Notes: generated from the sequence alone by a model not told the origin. 64,000 nt of DNA from Glaciecola sp028401415 (GCF_028401415.2 NZ_CP171821.2:4154001-4218000), one strand, 5' to 3'; positions 38,328 to 47,957 are shown, counted from the first letter of the stretch. Numbers and translations: made by a program.

Positions 38328-40211
38328 GTGACAACAAGTGTTCGGTTAGCATTCATTTTCTTAGGCGTGTTTTTATATGCATGTACGCCATCAAAAACAG
38401 ATGTCAGCGAAAAGGATAATGATACTCAAGGTGCACTCGTTGGCAGCGATGCTGTAGCCTCTGAAGAAGGTAAAACCCGCCCAAACGTTTTACTCATTAT
38501 CACGGATGATCAAGGCTATGGAGATTTAGGGCACACGGGAAACGATGTTATTGAGACGCCGACTTTGGATGAGCTGTTTCATCAGGGCGTGAGCTTTGAC
38601 CGATTCTACGTCAGTCCGGTATGCGCTCCCACCCGGGCTAGCTTGCTCACCGGAAAGCATTATTTATCTACCGGCGTGTTTCATGTAACTCGCGGCCAAG
38701 AAAAAATGCATGCGCAGAACACAACGCTTGCTGAGCTACTAAAAGCGCAAGGCTACCGTACCGCTTTGTTTGGAAAGTGGCACAACGGTTTGCAGTTTCC
38801 TCACGATCCAGTTGGCCAAGGTTTTGATGAGTTTTATGGCTTCTCAGCGGGGCATCTTTCAGAATATTACGATAATTACTTGTATCACAGCTCTATTGAT
38901 AGCCAGACTCAGCGCGTCAAATATACGGGCTATGTAGCCGATGTGATTACGGACGAGGCGCTGAGGTTTGTAAAGCAAGATAGCGAGGCTGCTTCACCAT
39001 TTTTCGCGATGTTGAGTTTCAATACGCCTCATGGTCCGTTTCAAGTGCCCGATCATTATTTTCAAAAATACAAAGATAAGGGTATGAAAGATGTTGACGC
39101 ATCGATTTACGGGATGGTTGAAAATATCGATGACAACGTAAAGCGCGTGCTTGATGCGCTGGATGAACGTGGTGAATTAGATAATACCATTGTGCTATAT
39201 ATGTCGGACAACGGCGCTGCATTTCCAGATGGCCAATCACGCTATAATGCTGGCTTGAGAGGACATAAAGGTTTGGTGGATGAAGGTGGCGTGCGATCGC
39301 CATTTGTGATCCATTGGCCTGATGCTGGTTTAGCTGCCAAAGAAGTGATGCCAATCACCCAACACATTGATGTGGTGCCCACTCTGCTGTCTCTGCTAGA
39401 TATCGATTTTGATCCTGAGAGTTTCGACGGACGTGATTTATCCGTGTTGATGGAGCAGGACAATGCGCCGTGGGAGCCTCGTAACGTGTACTCCCACCGT
39501 TTTAGAATCAGTGCAGACCCCAGCGTCCCAGCAGTGCAGCTAACTCCAGCTGCTATTCGAACCCAGCAGCACCTTGCTATGGCGGGAGAAAATGGAATCT
39601 GGCAACTTTACGATCTCCTTGATGACCCCGGTCAAACGAGGGATTTAGCTAAAGAGAAAGTACAACTGCTATCAGACTTAAAAGCGCAGTATGAAACTTG
39701 GTTTAAGGAAATTACGCAAGCTCACGGCGAATACACGACCATTCCAGTTGAAGTGGGTCACCTTGGTCGTGACACGGTTGAATTGCCAGCTCATGAAGGT
39801 TTGATTAAACAAGACTTAGCTTATAAGCACGGGATGGGGTGGTCACATGACTGGCTTATTCCCACTTCACAAGAAAAAGGCAGTGCGCATTGGCCACTTA
39901 ATGTAGTAAGCGAAGGAAACTATGCAGTCCAAGTGGATTACACCACTGCTGGCGAGGCTTATTCAGGTGAAATTCAAGTTCTATCGCCTCGCGGTAAATT
40001 AGTAAAAACACAAGTCCCTAGTTTTGTCAGCGAGACACTATCAACCGATCGACAATATTTCACAAATGAGGCGCCTGACTTAACTTGGAAAACGATTGAG
40101 ATGGGAGAGCTTAGTCTGTCAGAAGGTGAACAAAGCTTGGAAATTGAGTTTTCAAAAGACGAAAGCAACCGAGAAATTTGGATTAAGCAAGTCAGGCTAG
40201 TAAAACGCTAA
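38328..40211 (+). CDS. Lipoprotein sulfatase (formylglycine type)
   Basis: This 627-aa arylsulfatase-family enzyme hydrolyses a sulfate ester, probably on a polysaccharide or glycoside. It starts at GTG 38328 behind GAGGAG. The signal ends in the lipobox LYAC. The formylglycine site is Cys99 in VCAPTRASLLTGK (C-x-P-x-R-x4-TG). Metal ligands are in LLIITDDQGYGDLG and MSDNGAAFP, and FGKWHNG is the second conserved stretch. A C-terminal beta-sandwich extension (about 500-627) may bind carbohydrate. Activity needs a formylglycine-generating enzyme, not seen here. The nucleoside hydrolase-like gene follows after 12 nt. Confidence 0.93.
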   Translation: MTTSVRLAFIFLGVFLYACTPSKTDVSEKDNDTQGALVGSDAVASEEGKTRPNVLLIITDDQGYGDLGHTGNDVIETPTLDELFHQGVSFDRFYVSPVCAPTRASLLTGKHYLSTGVFHVTRGQEKMHAQNTTLAELLKAQGYRTALFGKWHNGLQFPHDPVGQGFDEFYGFSAGHLSEYYDNYLYHSSIDSQTQRVKYTGYVADVITDEALRFVKQDSEAASPFFAMLSFNTPHGPFQVPDHYFQKYKDKGMKDVDASIYGMVENIDDNVKRVLDALDERGELDNTIVLYMSDNGAAFPDGQSRYNAGLRGHKGLVDEGGVRSPFVIHWPDAGLAAKEVMPITQHIDVVPTLLSLLDIDFDPESFDGRDLSVLMEQDNAPWEPRNVYSHRFRISADPSVPAVQLTPAAIRTQQHLAMAGENGIWQLYDLLDDPGQTRDLAKEKVQLLSDLKAQYETWFKEITQAHGEYTTIPVEVGHLGRDTVELPAHEGLIKQDLAYKHGMGWSHDWLIPTSQEKGSAHWPLNVVSEGNYAVQVDYTTAGEAYSGEIQVLSPRGKLVKTQVPSFVSETLSTDRQYFTNEAPDLTWKTIEMGELSLSEGEQSLEIEFSKDESNREIWIKQVRLVKR

Positions 40212-40223
40212 GAGGTTATCACT

Positions 40224-41201
40224 ATGGAAATTTGTAAAAACGGCAATGCTGGAAAATGCAAACAGTCGCGGGTTTTAATCAAAGGTATGAGTTTTTGGGT
40301 TGCGCTAACGCTAGCATGTTCGGTCATGTTCGCCAGTCATGCCCTTGCCGCCACTAAGTTGGAATTTAGCACAACGATTATTCTGGACGCTGATACCGCT
40401 AATGAAGTGGACGATTTGTATGCCGTGGTAGCTGCGCTGATAGAACCTTCTTGGGATATTAAAGCACTGAACGCAACGCATTGGCAAACGAGTCACTGGA
40501 GTAGCCCGACTTCTATGGAAGACAGTCATCGATTAAACCAAGTGTTAACCGGTTATTTGCAAATGCCAGTGCCAACAAAACGAGGAGGTGTTGCGCGCAT
40601 GTACGATTGGGGTGACCAAGCCCAGCATTCGGCGGCTGCTTACGAAATAATTAAACAAGCTCATGCGATGGAAAATGGTGAACGTTTAACGGTGATCGCC
40701 TTAGGCGCGCTTACCAATGTCGCTTCAGCGCTGTTTATTGACAACAGTATTGCTGACAAAATCAGTCTGTTTTGGTTAGGAACATCATATGATTTTGAAA
40801 ACAACGTTCTTGGTACAACCGACTTTAACTGCATTATGGATACTCAAGCTTTACACTACTTACTCAACTCTACAGTGCCAATGACTGTGATTCCCGTCAA
40901 TGTTGCGTACGACATGCAGTTCGATTTGGCAGATACCACAAAGAGGATCAAAGGCTTTCACCCCTTAGGAGATTTTTTAGTGGATAGATGGGTCGACCAT
41001 ATGGATGGCCTTCGACAGTCAAGAGCTATATGGGATCTTGCTTTAATATACGGCATGATGGAGCCTGATTGGATTGAAACGACCACTATTACCACGTCTA
41101 AAGATTTTGGCGCGAAGGAAATTACTTATATGAGTAAAATCGACGGTGAACAAATGTACCAAGCGTTTTTCCAGCGATTTAAGGCTCATCTCAGTAAATA
41201 A
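40224..41201 (+). CDS. Secreted nucleoside hydrolase-like protein
   Basis: This 325-aa protein of the inosine-uridine nucleoside hydrolase family cleaves N-ribosidic bonds in characterised members. The calcium site reads DADTANEVDD, a variant of the usual DTDPGxDD, followed by DLYAVVAALIEP; ALGALTNVA is the conserved middle motif. A signal peptide (about residues 22-44, ending HALA) follows an unusually long charged N-terminus; a start at the inner ATG (MSFW) is also possible. The changed metal motif is common in secreted DUF1593/IUNH-like proteins of polysaccharide loci, so the real substrate may not be a nucleoside. Confidence 0.83.
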   Translation: MEICKNGNAGKCKQSRVLIKGMSFWVALTLACSVMFASHALAATKLEFSTTIILDADTANEVDDLYAVVAALIEPSWDIKALNATHWQTSHWSSPTSMEDSHRLNQVLTGYLQMPVPTKRGGVARMYDWGDQAQHSAAAYEIIKQAHAMENGERLTVIALGALTNVASALFIDNSIADKISLFWLGTSYDFENNVLGTTDFNCIMDTQALHYLLNSTVPMTVIPVNVAYDMQFDLADTTKRIKGFHPLGDFLVDRWVDHMDGLRQSRAIWDLALIYGMMEPDWIETTTITTSKDFGAKEITYMSKIDGEQMYQAFFQRFKAHLSK

Positions 41202-41353
41202 GTGGATTTTCTGCTAACTAGACTTTTATGAGCGATGAGAGCGAACGCTGAAATAGTTATAATTTTTAACGAAATTTTTATACGTCAGTGGCTAGGTGAA
41301 AGTGGTAGTATTAACATCTTGTTAACTTCGTCGAAAGCGAGAGTTAAGTTAGT

Positions 41354-41552
41354 TAACCTCAACTCGGGGTAAGCGATAGTGCAAATGCATGTTTTAACTA
41401 TGTATTTATTAAATTATCACCAAGTAGTGATAAAAACGTGAAGTGCAAGGCGCAAAAGTGACGTAATAGTCATTCTATTGCTCGCTTTTGCAACGCAGTA
41501 ATTCGCGTTTTTAGCGCAACTTGGCGCTGTCGCTTATCCTGAGTTGAGGTTA
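41354..41552. repeat. Palindromic intergenic repeat, copy B
   Basis: This fills most of the 413-nt gap between the nucleoside hydrolase-like gene and the large fusion gene. Terminal inverted repeats of 29 nt (41354-41382 and 41524-41552, 25/29 complementary, containing AACCTCAACTC and AAGCGA) enclose a small ATTATCAC/GTGATAA-type hairpin and the 60-nt core (41446-41505) shared in reverse with copy A. It has no ORF. It ends 63 nt before the predicted GTG start of the next gene, so it could affect that gene's transcription. Confidence 0.85.
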
Positions 41553-41614
41553 GTTACCAATCAAGTGCAAAGCACGTTTTGATGGTAACGAATTTCAATG
41601 GAGTCATATCTATC

Positions 41615-44600
41615 GTGAAAATAATTGTACGCACACTTTGTTTACTATCAGCGTTTATCCTAAATTCGGTTTTTGCGAATGGCATTGATCATTTGGTATT
41701 TGAACCACCCGCAGCTTTAGACAATGGAAAGCATATTGTCTTAGTCTCAGGTGATGAAGAGTATCGCTCGGAAGAGTCTATGCCGATGATGGCGAAAATT
41801 CTTTCACAAACCCATGGATTTAAAACGACGGTGTTGTTTGCTATTGACCGAGACACCGGCGTAATTAATCCTAACGATATTACCAACATTCCTAATCTTC
41901 AATCACTTGCAGACGCTGACCTTATGATCTTAGCGACGCGCTGGAGAATTTTGCCCGGCGATCAGCTGCAGCATTTTTTAGACTATTTTAACGCGGCGAA
42001 ACCTATTATTGCACTTCGTACTGCAACTCACCCTTTTAACAACGATGATATGTACGGTGGCTACGACTGGCAGAACTTTGGTGTCAAGGTGGTCGGCGAA
42101 AATTGGCTTTATCACCACGGTATTCATGCGGTAGAGGGGGGGAGAAGTGTTGAGGTACCAGAACATGCCGACCATCCGGTACTCAACAGCGTTAATAGCT
42201 TCTTCATGTGGTCTGACATTTATGGTATTGAAAATCTAGATGAGGATGCTGCAACGGTGCTCTTACGTGGCGCCGTCACAGAATCACTTGATCCTGACTC
42301 GAAAATGCTGGAGGGCGAGAAAAACAACCCAATGATGCCCCTTGCATGGCTAAAGCCTTATCCCACGCCGGATGAGAAAAACACGGGGCAAATTTTCACT
42401 ACTACTGGTGGCGCAGCCTATGATTTACAAGAGGAAAGTGCGCGACGACTAGTCGTAAATGCAGCTTATCATCTGCTTGATATGAATGTGCCATCGAAAG
42501 CAGATGTGGATTATATTGACCCCTATGAGCCCTCGTTTTTTGGCTTCCAAGATACCGATTATTTTATAAAGCGTGGTATGAAAGTCAGCGATTTTGAACT
42601 TGGAAAATCAGCCACTTCGATTTTGACGAGCGAAGAGCTCAAGAAAATGGGACAAAGCTCAAAAGTCACTCTGGGCAAAGGGGATACGGTATTACTATTG
42701 GGAAACGGTCTACCAGAACGGATGCTCAATCACGGTTTTTTTGAAACGGAAATTTACAAGCGACATCAGGACCTAGATTTAACGATACGGACCTTGGCAA
42801 AACCGGGTTTTACGCCAGGGTTTAGACCGCATTCATCACGAAACTCCCAGTGGGCCTTTAACGGCGCCGAACGATATCACCCAGACAAACTGCATCACAG
42901 TGGTGAGGGTTTTTATCCTTCAGAGGATGAATGGCTCTATGATATTGCGCCCGATGTCATCATTGCGTTTTTCGGCTTTAATGAATCTTTCGATGGGCCC
43001 GATGGGCTCGAAAACTACCGCGCCGAACTATTAAATTTCATTAATCACTCCTTGGCGAATAAGTATAACAATGGTGACATTTCAAAGCTGGTTTTGGTGT
43101 CGCCGATTGCCTTTCAAGATTTATCTGACAAATATCCGCTGCCTGATGGCGTCCAGACCAATCAAAACTTAGCAGCCTACACAGAGATTATGCGTGAGGT
43201 CGCGAATGAGCGCGGTATTCATTTTGTCGACTTGTATTCGCCAACAAAAGCCCTTTTTGACAGTAGCGAAACACAGCTGACCGTAAATGGCGCACATTTA
43301 AATAAAGATGGATATAAACTGCTCGCGCCAATACTAAGCGACGCCTTATTCGCTGCCCCCTCAATTGCGCTTGAGAACGTGGACTACGATGAGCTTCTTA
43401 ACGCTGTTTTAGATAAAAATTGGTATTGGTTTAAACGCTACCAAATGCCCAATGGCGTGCATGTGGATGGTCGCCGCTTCGAACCTTACGGCGTTGATAA
43501 TTACCCGAAAGAAACGATAAAAGTCGTACAAATGACGGAAAATCGTGATAAGCAAATTTGGCATATGCTTAACGGGCAGTCCTTTGATTTAGCCGAAGCA
43601 GATTCAAAAACTATCGAGCTTGACCCTATCAAATCCAATGTGTCAGCGGATGGTGTGCAAGAATATAAATATGGCAAAGATGCTTTAGCGACTATAAGCG
43701 TCGCCGAGGGCTTTGAAATTCAACAGTTCGCTTCAGAGGTAGAGTTCCCGAACTTGGCAAACCCTGCACAAATGGCCTTCGATAACCAAGGAAGACTGTG
43801 GATATCAACGCTTGAAAGCTACCCTCACTACAAACCAGGTGATGAAAAGCCGAACGATAAAATACTCATCTATGAAGATACCAATAATGATGGGAAGGCA
43901 GACAAAGAGACAGTCTTTGCTGATAATCTTAACCTCCCTATTGGATTTGAAATTACAGAACATGGCGTGTATGTCTCACAAGCACCAAATTTAGTGTTAT
44001 TAAAAGACACTGACGGAGACGACAAGGCAGATTCCTACGAGATTGTGTTATCCGGTTTTGATACTCATGACACCCATCATGCGATTAGTGGCTTTTTAGC
44101 AGATCCTTTCGGCGGCATATTGATGCAGGAAGGTGTATTTTTGCATTCAAATATCGAGACGGCCTATGGTCCTGTGCGAGCAGTCAATGCTGGTTTTTAT
44201 CGATTCGACCCTAGAACGCAGCGTTTGCAGCGTATCGTGCAAAACCATGCACCGAACCCGTGGGGGCTTGCGTTTGACAAATGGGGTCAAAATTTCTTCA
44301 TGAATACCTCAGACCCAGCTGTTTATTGGATGTTGCCTGTTGAGCTAAAAACACGTTATGGACAGCTTTCGCTCGGCACCGATACCTTGATTGAATCCGA
44401 GCATCGCGTGCGACCTACTTCCGGTTTGGAATTTATTTATAACCAGCATTTTCCTGAGCATATGCAAGGTGACTTCATCCTGAATAATGTTATTGGATTT
44501 TTGGGCGCAAAGCAGCACACTCTCAATGATGAAGGCACTGGCTACGTGAGCACTTGGAGACAAGACCTCTACACCTCTACTGACCCGAACTTCAGACCCG

Positions 44601-45790
44601 TCGATTTAGAATTTGCTGAAGATGGTTCTTTATATGTTGTTGATTGGCACAACCAACTGATTGGGCATATGCAGCACAATGCCCGCGATCCGCTTCGCGA
44701 CCACGCCCACGGACGTATTTATCGAGTCAAGCACAAAGAAAACCCTTTGATAGCAGATGTGCCAGTAGTGGGTGAGTCCCTTGATACGCTATTTTCATAT
44801 CTCACATCGCCGGATTATCGATTACGATATCGAGTTAGACGAGAAATAAGAGAGCACGACTATGCTGCCATTCAGGATGCGAAAAAAGCTTATCTTGAAA
44901 GCCTAGATAAATCTCATCCTGACTACGATGTGCACTTACTTGAAGCACTGTTTTTAAGTCGCTTCGATAATGAGCAGGACAAAAACTTCGCATTATCACT
45001 GTTAGAGCATCAAAATTACAAAGTACGTGCTGCTGCAATAAAGGCAATACGCTTACACATGTATGAGTTTGATACTGAAACGCTATTAAGCGTGATAGAC
45101 AAAGGCGCACAAGACGAGCAAGGGCGTGTGCGTCTTGAAGCCATCGTTGCAATGACATGGTTGGACAATCCTGCGGCGCTGCCCTCGCTTTATGCAGCGG
45201 GTGAGAAAGAAGGTGAGCAACTTGGTAAGTGGATGCGAAATGCCTTCTTACAAACGGTGGATAATTTAGACGGAGAGTGGACTGAGCAGCTAGCGGTGGT
45301 TGAGAACGAAGCCGCACATTTATCTGGCCCTGCCAAAGAGCGCTATTTTGCGGGTAAGGAGATTTACAACAAAGAAGGCTTTTGTGCCACATGTCATCAG
45401 CCCGACGGCAAAGGCCTTCCAATTGCAGGCTTCCCGCCACTTGACGGCACAGAATGGGTAACGGGTAATCCTGAGCGGTTAACGGACATTATCTTGCACG
45501 GTTTGATGAAGCGGATTTACGTAAAAGGCGTGAAGTACAATGGACATGTTCCAATGACAGCGTTTGGAAATATGCTCAATGATGAAGAAGTCGCTTCAGT
45601 CTTAACCTATATCAGAAATGCCTTTGGCAATCAGGCCGAGCCAGTGCAGGCACCTTTGGTAGAGAAAGTGCGCGCAAGCTCACCCGCAGTCCGTGGGTTT
45701 TGGACGGCCGATGAGCTAATGGAAAAATATCCCAACGATGGCTATCCCGATGGATTGCCCGACGAGAAGCGTGAAGAAGATGTCAAATAA
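41615..45790 (+). CDS. Multi-domain ThuA / SGNH / PVC-type propeller / HEAT / cytochrome c protein
   Basis: This 1391-aa secreted fusion has its start set at GTG 41615 because it gives a clean signal peptide (KIIVRTLCLLSAFILNSVFA) behind TGGAG. Domains in order: ThuA-like (about 30-300, VLVSGDEEYRSEESMPM); SGNH-hydrolase-like (about 335-600, VLLLGNGLPERM, FFGFNESF, NGAHLNKDGY); PVC-type beta-propeller dehydrogenase domain (about 690-1040, FDNQGRLWISTLESYP, EDTNNDGKADKETVF); HEAT repeats (about 1060-1230); and a C-terminal class I cytochrome c with CATCH at 1257-1261. The SGNH part has Gly for the nucleophilic Ser and Asn for the triad Asp, so it may be inactive. It probably performs periplasmic oxidation with electron transfer to cytochromes. 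The substrate is unknown. Confidence 0.85.
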   Translation: MKIIVRTLCLLSAFILNSVFANGIDHLVFEPPAALDNGKHIVLVSGDEEYRSEESMPMMAKILSQTHGFKTTVLFAIDRDTGVINPNDITNIPNLQSLADADLMILATRWRILPGDQLQHFLDYFNAAKPIIALRTATHPFNNDDMYGGYDWQNFGVKVVGENWLYHHGIHAVEGGRSVEVPEHADHPVLNSVNSFFMWSDIYGIENLDEDAATVLLRGAVTESLDPDSKMLEGEKNNPMMPLAWLKPYPTPDEKNTGQIFTTTGGAAYDLQEESARRLVVNAAYHLLDMNVPSKADVDYIDPYEPSFFGFQDTDYFIKRGMKVSDFELGKSATSILTSEELKKMGQSSKVTLGKGDTVLLLGNGLPERMLNHGFFETEIYKRHQDLDLTIRTLAKPGFTPGFRPHSSRNSQWAFNGAERYHPDKLHHSGEGFYPSEDEWLYDIAPDVIIAFFGFNESFDGPDGLENYRAELLNFINHSLANKYNNGDISKLVLVSPIAFQDLSDKYPLPDGVQTNQNLAAYTEIMREVANERGIHFVDLYSPTKALFDSSETQLTVNGAHLNKDGYKLLAPILSDALFAAPSIALENVDYDELLNAVLDKNWYWFKRYQMPNGVHVDGRRFEPYGVDNYPKETIKVVQMTENRDKQIWHMLNGQSFDLAEADSKTIELDPIKSNVSADGVQEYKYGKDALATISVAEGFEIQQFASEVEFPNLANPAQMAFDNQGRLWISTLESYPHYKPGDEKPNDKILIYEDTNNDGKADKETVFADNLNLPIGFEITEHGVYVSQAPNLVLLKDTDGDDKADSYEIVLSGFDTHDTHHAISGFLADPFGGILMQEGVFLHSNIETAYGPVRAVNAGFYRFDPRTQRLQRIVQNHAPNPWGLAFDKWGQNFFMNTSDPAVYWMLPVELKTRYGQLSLGTDTLIESEHRVRPTSGLEFIYNQHFPEHMQGDFILNNVIGFLGAKQHTLNDEGTGYVSTWRQDLYTSTDPNFRPVDLEFAEDGSLYVVDWHNQLIGHMQHNARDPLRDHAHGRIYRVKHKENPLIADVPVVGESLDTLFSYLTSPDYRLRYRVRREIREHDYAAIQDAKKAYLESLDKSHPDYDVHLLEALFLSRFDNEQDKNFALSLLEHQNYKVRAAAIKAIRLHMYEFDTETLLSVIDKGAQDEQGRVRLEAIVAMTWLDNPAALPSLYAAGEKEGEQLGKWMRNAFLQTVDNLDGEWTEQLAVVENEAAHLSGPAKERYFAGKEIYNKEGFCATCHQPDGKGLPIAGFPPLDGTEWVTGNPERLTDIILHGLMKRIYVKGVKYNGHVPMTAFGNMLNDEEVASVLTYIRNAFGNQAEPVQAPLVEKVRASSPAVRGFWTADELMEKYPNDGYPDGLPDEKREEDVK

Positions 45791-45811
45791 GCGCTAATGC
45801 AAAGCTCAGTG

Positions 45812-45844
45812 AAAAACTCGCATAAATTATGCGAGTTTTTTTTC
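45812..45844. terminator. Bidirectional rho-independent terminator
   Basis: AAAAACTCGCATA and its complement TATGCGAGTTTTT form a 13-bp stem with a tight loop and T-run between the convergent fusion gene and the AraC regulator gene. Confidence 0.9.
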
Positions 45845-45873
45845 GCTACGAAAAAGCTCAGACCCTAAACATG

Positions 45874-46605
45874 TCAATTAGATTTTATTTGTGTGCGCAT
45901 TTTTGAAGGATGCATGCCGAAGAATTGTTTGAACTGTTTAGTAAAGTAAGAGTGATCGCTAAAGCCGGTTTGATAGGCAATATCGGAAATTGGCAGGGTG
46001 GTTTCCATAATAAGGCGTCGCGCGTTTTCAAGTCTCACTTCGTTTATCAAGCGTGAGGGCGTTTTTGAAAGGTGTTTTTTAAATCGCCGCTCGAGTGCGC
46101 TTACCGACAAATGCGTAAGCTCTGCAAGTTCTTTTAGAGTTATGGCTTTGTGGTAGTTCTTGCGGATGTATTCAACAGGCGCTCTCACCGATTCAAATAC
46201 CGATAAGGCTTGCGACGATTTTTGAAAGTGACGCGTAATACCATAGTTTCCTACCATCGTTCCATCTGCGGCCAGCAGGGGCCTTTTTGAGGTTGAAAAC
46301 CAAGCTAATTCGCCATCGCGTGTCATGTTCATTTCTAGGCGCGAAGTAATAGACTCGCCAGCCAGTAGCTTTTTATCGTCATATACATATTGTTTAGCAA
46401 GATGCTGCGGAAAGAAATCGAAATCTGTCTTGCCAACTATTTGAGATAGTGAATTACACCCTAGGTGCTCGATGAATTGCGTATTGGCATAAATCCACTG
46501 TCCATTTAAATCCTTTATCCAAAACAATACGTCCGGGACAAGTTCGAAGGCTTCTACTAAGGCCGTGATTTCACAGCGTTTTATAAGTGGGTCGCGTATT
46601 TCCAT
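45874..46605 (-). CDS. AraC-family transcriptional regulator with N-terminal PAS domain
   Basis: This 243-aa regulator has an N-terminal PAS fold (VPDVLFWIKDLNGQWIYANTQFIEHLG...KTDFDFFP, residues about 20-125) and two C-terminal helix-turn-helix motifs of the AraC class (ITLKELAELTHLSVSALERRFKKHL, then PISDIAYQTGFSDHSYFTKQFKQFFG). It is divergent from the Gfo/Idh/MocA gene across 137 nt, so it probably controls that gene and perhaps the surrounding catabolic set. The PAS ligand is unknown. Confidence 0.92.
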   Translation of the reverse strand: MEIRDPLIKRCEITALVEAFELVPDVLFWIKDLNGQWIYANTQFIEHLGCNSLSQIVGKTDFDFFPQHLAKQYVYDDKKLLAGESITSRLEMNMTRDGELAWFSTSKRPLLAADGTMVGNYGITRHFQKSSQALSVFESVRAPVEYIRKNYHKAITLKELAELTHLSVSALERRFKKHLSKTPSRLINEVRLENARRLIMETTLPISDIAYQTGFSDHSYFTKQFKQFFGMHPSKMRTQIKSN

Positions 46606-46742
46606 TTAGCTAAGCTTGCTTCTTTGTCGATGATACCGGTAACGCTGAAATGATTGCACCACTGTCCGATTTAATCCTATATATCACTATGGCTCGCTAC
46701 TATACTAATGCAACAAATTTTTAACAACTGTAGGGTGAGTAA

Positions 46743-47918
46743 ATGAGTCAGTTCAACAATAAGGTTAGAATGGGCATGGTCGGAGGCGGTCAAGGCGCAT
46801 TTATTGGTGCTGTGCATCGCGCTGCAGCTTCAATAGACGGTGAGATTGAATTAGTTTGCGGTGCATTTAGTTCATCCCATGAAAACTGTCTTGCAACTGG
46901 CAAGGCGCTGCATTTAAACCCACAGCGCTGCTATGCAAATTTTGATGAAATGTTTGTAAAAGAAGCAGCCTTACCTGAACACGAACGTATGCAGTTTGTA
47001 TCGATTGTGACGCCGAATCACTTGCACTTTCCTGTAGCAAAAGCGGCTATTGAAGCCGGTTTTCACGTAATGTCAGACAAACCTGCAACCTTTACACTTC
47101 AGGAAGCAATTGAGTTAAAAAAGGTGTTGGACGGGCACAATGTTCTATACGGATTAACCCATACTTACACCGGTTATCCTCTTGTTAGAGAAGCGCAGCA
47201 ACGCATTGCAGCGGGTGATTTAGGCAAGGTTACAAAGATTGTAGCTGAATACTCACAAGGCTGGTTATCAGAGCCGCCTGGGCCAGATAACAAACAAGCC
47301 AGCTGGCGTTTAGACCCAAAACGCGCTGGCGTGAGTTGCTGCATGGGGGATATTGGTGTGCATGCGGCGAATTTGGCCGAGTTTATGTCGGGTCTTTCGA
47401 TCACCAAAATGTGCGCTGACCTTGAGCCTGTGGTGGCTGGAAGAGAAATTGATGATGATGGCAATGTGTTGATGCGCTTCGATAATGGCGCAAAAGGTGT
47501 CTTAATTGCCAGTCAAGTGAGTGTGGGCGAGGAAAATAACCTAAACATTCGTATTTATGGCACTAAAGCCGGACTCGAATGGCACCAACAAGAGCCAAAT
47601 ACACTTATAATTAAATACAACGATACACCTGCTGAGTTGGTGCGCACAGGCGTTGGCGGATTTAGTCCATTAGCCTCAGGCTCTATGCGCACGCCAGCGG
47701 GTCATCCTGAGGGATATCTAGAAGCTTTTGCAAATCTGTATATGGACTTTGCTCGGCAAATTAGAGCCTTCGGCGATGCAGACGCTACCGAAGCATTGGA
47801 GAGCACTGCACCGGGTATTGATGAGGCAATAAGGGGAATGGCCTTCATTGAAAACTGTGTTGCAGCCACGCGAGCAAACGAAAAATGGGTGGATTTTAAG
47901 TTGTCAGACGTTTTGTAA
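46743..47918 (+). CDS. Gfo/Idh/MocA family NAD(P)-dependent oxidoreductase
   Basis: This 391-aa sugar dehydrogenase-like protein has an N-terminal Rossmann domain (MVGGGQGAFIGAVHRAA; the nucleotide motif is GGGQGAF), VTPNHLHFPVAKAA, and the conserved lysine context MSDKPATFTLQEA corresponding to the EKP motif. The C-terminal alpha/beta domain has GDIGVHAANLAEFM. There is no signal peptide, so it is cytoplasmic. In 3-keto-glycoside pathways members of this family oxidise or reduce sugar C3, and the DUF1080 gene nearby would fit. The exact substrate is unknown. It is divergent from the PAS-AraC gene. Confidence 0.9.
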   Translation: MSQFNNKVRMGMVGGGQGAFIGAVHRAAASIDGEIELVCGAFSSSHENCLATGKALHLNPQRCYANFDEMFVKEAALPEHERMQFVSIVTPNHLHFPVAKAAIEAGFHVMSDKPATFTLQEAIELKKVLDGHNVLYGLTHTYTGYPLVREAQQRIAAGDLGKVTKIVAEYSQGWLSEPPGPDNKQASWRLDPKRAGVSCCMGDIGVHAANLAEFMSGLSITKMCADLEPVVAGREIDDDGNVLMRFDNGAKGVLIASQVSVGEENNLNIRIYGTKAGLEWHQQEPNTLIIKYNDTPAELVRTGVGGFSPLASGSMRTPAGHPEGYLEAFANLYMDFARQIRAFGDADATEALESTAPGIDEAIRGMAFIENCVAATRANEKWVDFKLSDVL

Positions 47919-47926
47919 GTGTACAC

Positions 47927-47957
47927 AACCTCAATCTGGGATAAGCGACAGCGCCAA
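47927..47957. repeat. Solo arm of the palindromic repeat family (copy C)
   Basis: AACCTCAATCTGGGATAAGCGACAGCGCCAAG-like sequence closely matches the right terminal repeat of copy B (rc of 41520-41552). The core and the second arm are absent. Its inner end supplies the left strand of the terminator at 47952-47980. Confidence 0.7.

Noticed and set aside
41579..41614. An upstream TTG/ATG start (41579/41582) for the large fusion protein
   Set aside because: It would put 12 residues before the signal peptide and lacks a ribosome site; GTG 41615 follows TGGAG and begins a standard signal peptide.
44835..45440. A 201-codon minus-strand frame inside the large fusion gene
   Set aside because: Antisense to the HEAT and cytochrome c region; no domain, start site or neighbour context.
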